DNA from: Murimonas intestini
Lineage (GTDB): Bacteria > Bacillota > Clostridia > Lachnospirales > Lachnospiraceae
Reading direction: 5' to 3'
Assembly (NCBI GenBank): GCA_003148945.1
Contig: QGGY01000002.1
Coordinates: 186,001-250,000 of the forward strand
DNA: 64,000 nucleotides
The notes below the pieces were generated by a model. It was given only the letters and a program-made list of their open reading frames with translations, ran no database searches and was not told the origin of the DNA. This document shows positions 60,457 to 64,000 of this stretch, in pieces (the stretch's first letter is position 1; each line of letters opens with the position of its first letter). A program made the translations under genes and the position numbers.

Positions 60457-62561
60457 CGGCTGCCTCCTTTCCGCTGGTCAAATTCCAGCATGAAGTTAGC
60501 GTACTGTCCATCATCCTCCAAAACCACAGTGGCATCGTAGGTCTTTCCGGTTTTCTCCGAATATAGGCCTGTCACACGGACACGGCCATCTTTCAGCAGT
60601 GCAGACACCACAGCCTTGGTCGGCTGTTTTTTCTTGGCAGCCCACCATTTGTTGTTTTTCCAGATTGCAAATTTGCAATCTTTGTTCTGACAGAAGAAGC
60701 CTTTTTGCAGTTCTGCAACTTCACCGCCGCAGCGGGGGCATTTGCCCACCACCTCACGGGGCGGAGTGAACAGGTACTCGGTTCCCTTGATGACCTGATA
60801 AGTTCCCACCAGATCTTTCAGCATGGTGCTGATCCCGTCCAGAAACTCCTCCGGGGCAAGCTGCCCGCGCTCGATCTCTCCCAGGCGGTACTCCCACTCG
60901 GCAGTCAGAAGCGGAGATTGCAGCTGTTCCGGCAAGACTGTGATCAGGGAGACTGCATCGCGGGAAGGGAGAAGCTGCACCGTTTTCCTGTTCTTTTTTC
61001 GTTCCAGAAAACCGGCAGATACCAGCTTTTCCAAAATACCGGCACGAGTGGCCGGTGTCCCCAGACCTTTTCGCTCGGCATCCTCCGGCATATCCTCTTT
61101 TCCGGCAGTCTCCATCGCGGACAATAGGGTGTCCTCCGTAAAGTGCTGAGGAGGACTGCTTTTGCCTTCTTTGACGATTGCAGCAGCAACCGAAAGGGTC
61201 TGTCCTTCGGTCAGCTCCGGCAGGGCTTTCTCTGCACCATCTTTTTCCGGCTCTGCATCCTTCATTTTGGCACGGTAAGCGTCCTCCAGTGCTTTCCATC
61301 CGGGGTTCTTCACCGTTTTTCCTTTGGCGGTAAACTCCCCACCGGCACACGCTGCAATCACAACGGTTTCCGAATAGATATGGGGCTGGGCTACGGCGCA
61401 CAGCAGACGCAGGGCTACCAGCTCCAGCACCGCTTTTTCTCCCGCAGGAAGGGCAGAAAGGTCTGCATCCTTGAGATTTCTGGTAGGGATTACTGCGTGG
61501 TGGTCAGTTACTTTCTTATCGTTGATGACCGTCTGCGGATCACAGGTAATGGCGATCCCTTTGCGAAACGGCATAGCGCTGGCAACCAGATTCACCAGCA
61601 CTGGCAGGCTGTCTGCCATATCACCGGTCAGATAGCGGCTGTCAGTACGGGGGTAAGTGCAGAGCTTTTTTTCATACAGGCTTTGCAGATAGTCCAGGGT
61701 CTGCTGGGCTGTAAATCCAAGCAGGCGGTTGGCATCTCTTTGCAGGGTAGTCAGGTCATAGAGGGCAGGCGGCTTTTCGGACTTTTCCTTGCACTCCACC
61801 TTTTTGATTGTGACAGCTGCACCCTGACAGGCTTCTTTCAGCTGCTCGGCAGCAGCCTTATCCGCCATGCGCTCCCCGGATACAGTAAGACCGGGCAGCT
61901 CCAGCGCCACGGTATAAAAGGGAACCGGCTGAAAGGTGTCGATCTCAGCTTCTCGCTGGACAATGAGCGCCAGCGTTGGGGACATAACGCGCCCGATGTT
62001 GAGGGTGCGGTGATACAGCACGGAAAAAAGCCTTGTGGCATTGATCCCCACCAGCCAGTCTGCCTTGGCACGGCAGAGGGCAGCATCCCGAAGTCCGTCA
62101 TAATCTGCACCGGGACGCAGGTTTGCAAAGCCCTCCCTTATGGCGGCATCCTCCATTGAAGAAATCCAGAGCCTTTTCATAGGCTTTTGACAACCTGCCA
62201 GCTCATAGACGCTGCGGAAGATTAACTCGCCCTCGCGTCCGGCGTCGCAGGCATTCACTACCTCGGTTACATCCGGGGCATTCATCAGCTTTTTGAGAAT
62301 ATCAAACTGCTTTTTCTTATCCTTTCCCACCACCATCTGCCAATGTTCCGGCAGAATCGGTAGGTCATCATATCGCCATTTGGCGTACTTGGGGTCATAG
62401 CTGTCTGCATCCGCAAGACCGGCCAGATGGCCCACGCACCAGCTGACACGCCAGCCGTTTCCCTCCAGATACCCGTCCTTACGGGCAGATGCACCGATCA
62501 CCGCAGCCAGACTCTGGGCAACGGATGGTTTTTCAGCAATCACTAATTTATACTGAGCCAT
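60453..62561 (-). CDS. topB: DNA topoisomerase III (type IA)
   Basis: A 702-aa type IA topoisomerase. The TOPRIM domain has VIAEKPSVAQSL and DAGREGELIFR, and the active-site Tyr is in KLCTYPRTDSRYL near residue 310. A C-terminal zinc ribbon (CPRCGGEVAELQKGFFCQNKDC) follows. It probably resolves ICE DNA during transfer or replication. ATG 62561 with GAGGAGG seven bases ahead is preferred over an upstream in-frame ATG. The start overlaps the preceding small gene. Confidence 0.94.
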   Translation of the reverse strand: MAQYKLVIAEKPSVAQSLAAVIGASARKDGYLEGNGWRVSWCVGHLAGLADADSYDPKYAKWRYDDLPILPEHWQMVVGKDKKKQFDILKKLMNAPDVTEVVNACDAGREGELIFRSVYELAGCQKPMKRLWISSMEDAAIREGFANLRPGADYDGLRDAALCRAKADWLVGINATRLFSVLYHRTLNIGRVMSPTLALIVQREAEIDTFQPVPFYTVALELPGLTVSGERMADKAAAEQLKEACQGAAVTIKKVECKEKSEKPPALYDLTTLQRDANRLLGFTAQQTLDYLQSLYEKKLCTYPRTDSRYLTGDMADSLPVLVNLVASAMPFRKGIAITCDPQTVINDKKVTDHHAVIPTRNLKDADLSALPAGEKAVLELVALRLLCAVAQPHIYSETVVIAACAGGEFTAKGKTVKNPGWKALEDAYRAKMKDAEPEKDGAEKALPELTEGQTLSVAAAIVKEGKSSPPQHFTEDTLLSAMETAGKEDMPEDAERKGLGTPATRAGILEKLVSAGFLERKKNRKTVQLLPSRDAVSLITVLPEQLQSPLLTAEWEYRLGEIERGQLAPEEFLDGISTMLKDLVGTYQVIKGTEYLFTPPREVVGKCPRCGGEVAELQKGFFCQNKDCKFAIWKNNKWWAAKKKQPTKAVVSALLKDGRVRVTGLYSEKTGKTYDATVVLEDDGQYANFMLEFDQRKGGSR

Positions 62562-62751
62562 GATGGTTCCTCCTCTCCTTGAGCCATCGGGACATTTCCC
62601 GGTGGCAGACACCTACGCAGGGGCTTCCATAATTTCCGCAGCCATAACAGGGGTGGCTTGGGGGTAAAGAAGGAGGACGGGAAGTTTTCTTCCCGCCCTC
62701 CGGCCTGCGTGTCATCATGCGTTCATAGGGACTGTCTGTGAAACGGGTCAT
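62548..62751 (-). CDS. Small cysteine-rich ICE protein
   Basis: A 67-aa protein ([20 protein letters not shown]..., [15 protein letters not shown]) with four or five cysteines likely to bind a metal. It is coupled at both ends: its ATG overlaps the DUF4366 gene stop (ATGA) and its end overlaps the topB start. The conserved position before topB supports it as real. Function unknown. Confidence 0.65.
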   Translation of the reverse strand: MTRFTDSPYERMMTRRPEGGKKTSRPPSLPPSHPCYGCGNYGSPCVGVCHREMSRWLKERRNHHGSV

Positions 62752-63500
62752 TTCACGCTGTCCTCGTCATCTTCTGTGCTGCCCCCATCAGCATCCGGCT
62801 CGTCCGACTCCTCATCCTCGGTTTCCCATTCCTCGGAATCTTCCTCGCCATAATCATAATCGTCCAGACTGTCATTGCCCTTGGTCTTAGGCTTATTCTT
62901 AATGAGCTTCATGCAGGCAAATACGCCACCGCCGCCCAGCAGAGCCAGCAGAAGGATCAGGGCAGCTGGGTTCAGTCCGGCAGGCTTCTCCTTTTCCGGC
63001 TCCGGTGTTTCTGCCGGAGGTTCCGGTGCTTTGCCCGTACATTTACTCTTATCAGTTGCGCAGACCGGGCAGGCCGTATTGACTGCCCCTGCTTCACATT
63101 TTGTTGAACAGCTGCATACCGCAGGCGGCTCCTCTTTGGGTTTTCCATCTTCCATCAGCGCAGCAAGGTCTGCATCGTCCACCTGATTCAGAAAGTGAAC
63201 GGCGGTCTTTTTGTCCTCATTGGCTCTGTCAATCAGGATGTAAAAATAATTGCCCGCCTTAGTAGTAACGGTGATGAGCTGCTTGTTACCCCCAAAATCA
63301 TCCACCAGAGCGGCATTGCCCTCCGGGGTCAGCGGCGGTGCTTCTTCGGTTTCTTCCACCACCACATTGCTGTCATTGGTGGCATCCTCTGCCGGGGGCG
63401 GCGCTGCGCCCTGGGCAAAAGCGGGAACGGTAAAGCCCGATGCCAGAACCAGCGTCAGGCAAATGGCGGAAAGTGTTTGGAGCAATCGTTTATTCCTCAT
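62748..63500 (-). CDS. DUF4366 / CD1107-family mobile element membrane protein
   Basis: A 250-aa exported protein. A signal peptide ([25 protein letters not shown]) is followed by a DUF4366 domain ([39 protein letters not shown]), a cysteine-rich linker ([14 protein letters not shown]), a transmembrane helix ([19 protein letters not shown]) and a very acidic cytosolic tail. This matches the CD1107 family of CTn elements, probably part of the conjugation surface apparatus. ATG 63500 gives a clean signal peptide. Confidence 0.88.
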   Translation of the reverse strand: MRNKRLLQTLSAICLTLVLASGFTVPAFAQGAAPPPAEDATNDSNVVVEETEEAPPLTPEGNAALVDDFGGNKQLITVTTKAGNYFYILIDRANEDKKTAVHFLNQVDDADLAALMEDGKPKEEPPAVCSCSTKCEAGAVNTACPVCATDKSKCTGKAPEPPAETPEPEKEKPAGLNPAALILLLALLGGGGVFACMKLIKNKPKTKGNDSLDDYDYGEEDSEEWETEDEESDEPDADGGSTEDDEDSVK

Positions 63501-63741
63501 AGCCGTTTTCCTCCTGTTCGTTGTTGTCATCCCCCATACTGCCGGGAACTGTGCGGCCTGACAGCATGGCGCTCAGCTGGGTCGGGGTCATACGCAGGGC
63601 ACGCACCATCTGGACGATCTCCAGATTTTCTGCCTCGGTTTTCTGTGCTTCCAGCGCTTTGAGCTTTTCCTGATACTCTGCGATCTTCTCGCGGACCTTT
63701 GTAATCTCCTGATCAATGCGTTCAATTTTGTTCTTTGCCAT
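63490..63741 (-). CDS. DUF4315 family protein
   Basis: An 83-aa protein: a coiled coil (residues 5-40, [29 protein letters not shown]) followed by [23 protein letters not shown], the DUF4315 pattern. It lies between the C40 peptidase and the DUF4366 gene in the conjugation operon and overlaps the latter by 11 bp. Function unknown. Confidence 0.88.
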   Translation of the reverse strand: MAKNKIERIDQEITKVREKIAEYQEKLKALEAQKTEAENLEIVQMVRALRMTPTQLSAMLSGRTVPGSMGDDNNEQEENGYEE

Positions 63742-63770
63742 CGTCTATCACTCCTTCTTAAAAATCTCTG

Positions 63771-64000
63771 TTACCAGTTCATCAGTCCATAACCCTTGAT
63801 ACTCTGATAATTCAGGTCATAGCTTTTGATTTTGCAGGCATCACCGGAATTTCCTTCCACTGTATAAACCCGGCTTCCATCGGTTCCGATGACGATTCCC
63901 ACATGGTCAGCAGTACCATCCAAATCCCAATCGAAGAAAATGGCGTCGCCAGGGGCGATGTTCTCATACCCCCTTGCACCCCATTGTCCGCGGGACTGGA
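63771..64000 (-). CDS. C40/CHAP-type cell-wall hydrolase, C-terminal end
   Basis: The last 76 codons of a gene that runs off the right edge. The sequence GDAIFFDWDLDGTADHVGIV and VEGNSGDACKIKSYDL is the C-terminal half of an NlpC/P60 or CHAP domain, with the catalytic His in DHVGIV. Conjugative elements use such enzymes to open peptidoglycan for the transfer channel. The cysteine nucleophile lies outside the window. Confidence 0.82.
   Translation of the reverse strand, partial: QSRGQWGARGYENIAPGDAIFFDWDLDGTADHVGIVIGTDGSRVYTVEGNSGDACKIKSYDLNYQSIKGYGLMNW

Overview
The window looks like a gut Clostridia chromosome of the Lachnospiraceae type. The evidence is moderate GC with AT-rich intergenic regions, strong AGGAGG ribosome binding sites, TTGACA/TATAAT promoters, a T-box valine-tRNA ligase leader, EFR1-type ferredoxin and DUF1275 genes, and a large conjugative element related to Tn1549 and the C. 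difficile CTn elements. The organism is inferred from gene content only.

Positions 1-15.7 kb are chromosomal. The left edge holds the 5' part of ugd and a polyprenyl glycosylphosphotransferase, both read leftwards. Their promoter lies on a 282-bp segment flanked by 89-bp inverted repeats, each made of three 18-bp dyads at 34-bp spacing. A tyrosine recombinase gene sits next to it. This is a phase-variation switch for an exopolysaccharide locus, and it reads ON in this sequence. Then follow a HAD hydrolase, an EFR1 ferredoxin with a broken ArsR regulator in front, a C45-type amidohydrolase/AraC pair, DUF1275, GNAT, a TetM-like GTPase fused to a Rae1-like (NYN) endoribonuclease, valS with a T-box, def, and an XRE regulator with paired operators.

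Positions 15.7-19.5 kb form a 3.7-kb segment without an integrase, flanked by 59-bp direct repeats, probably a cis-mobilisable element. It carries a Nudix gene with a nonsense codon, a GNAT gene, an orphan MqsA-like zinc-finger gene with the 3' stub of its DUF4258 toxin partner, and two tandem copies of a type I toxin-antitoxin cassette (29-aa Hol-Tox peptides with convergent antisense RNAs). The right-hand repeat adjoins a duplicated 3' end of rpsI (ribosomal protein S9), which marks rpsI as the integration target.

From 19.5 kb to the window end is an integrative conjugative element (ICE), nearly all read leftwards. It starts with two paralogous tyrosine integrases, an excisionase and a sigma-70-like regulator. 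Cargo follows: a BceAB-type transporter with its two-component system, DUF523, NTF2-like, DUF2812/PadR, and a second two-component system with an ATPase and three large FtsX-type permeases. Five identical-architecture promoters (a 23-bp motif exactly 5 bp from a TANNNT -10) tie the second two-component system to its transporters and to one promoter facing the ICE regulatory region. The mobilisation module follows: a MobP-type relaxase and MobC, split by AbiEi, DUF1016 nuclease and zinc-ribbon cargo. The processing module has a 2927-aa methylase/SNF2 helicase with tnpV nested in another frame, TTRAP, a CHC2/ArdC/zincin fusion, topoisomerase III, DUF4366 and DUF4315 proteins, and the start of a C40 cell-wall hydrolase. 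The conjugation channel genes and the right end of the ICE lie beyond the window.
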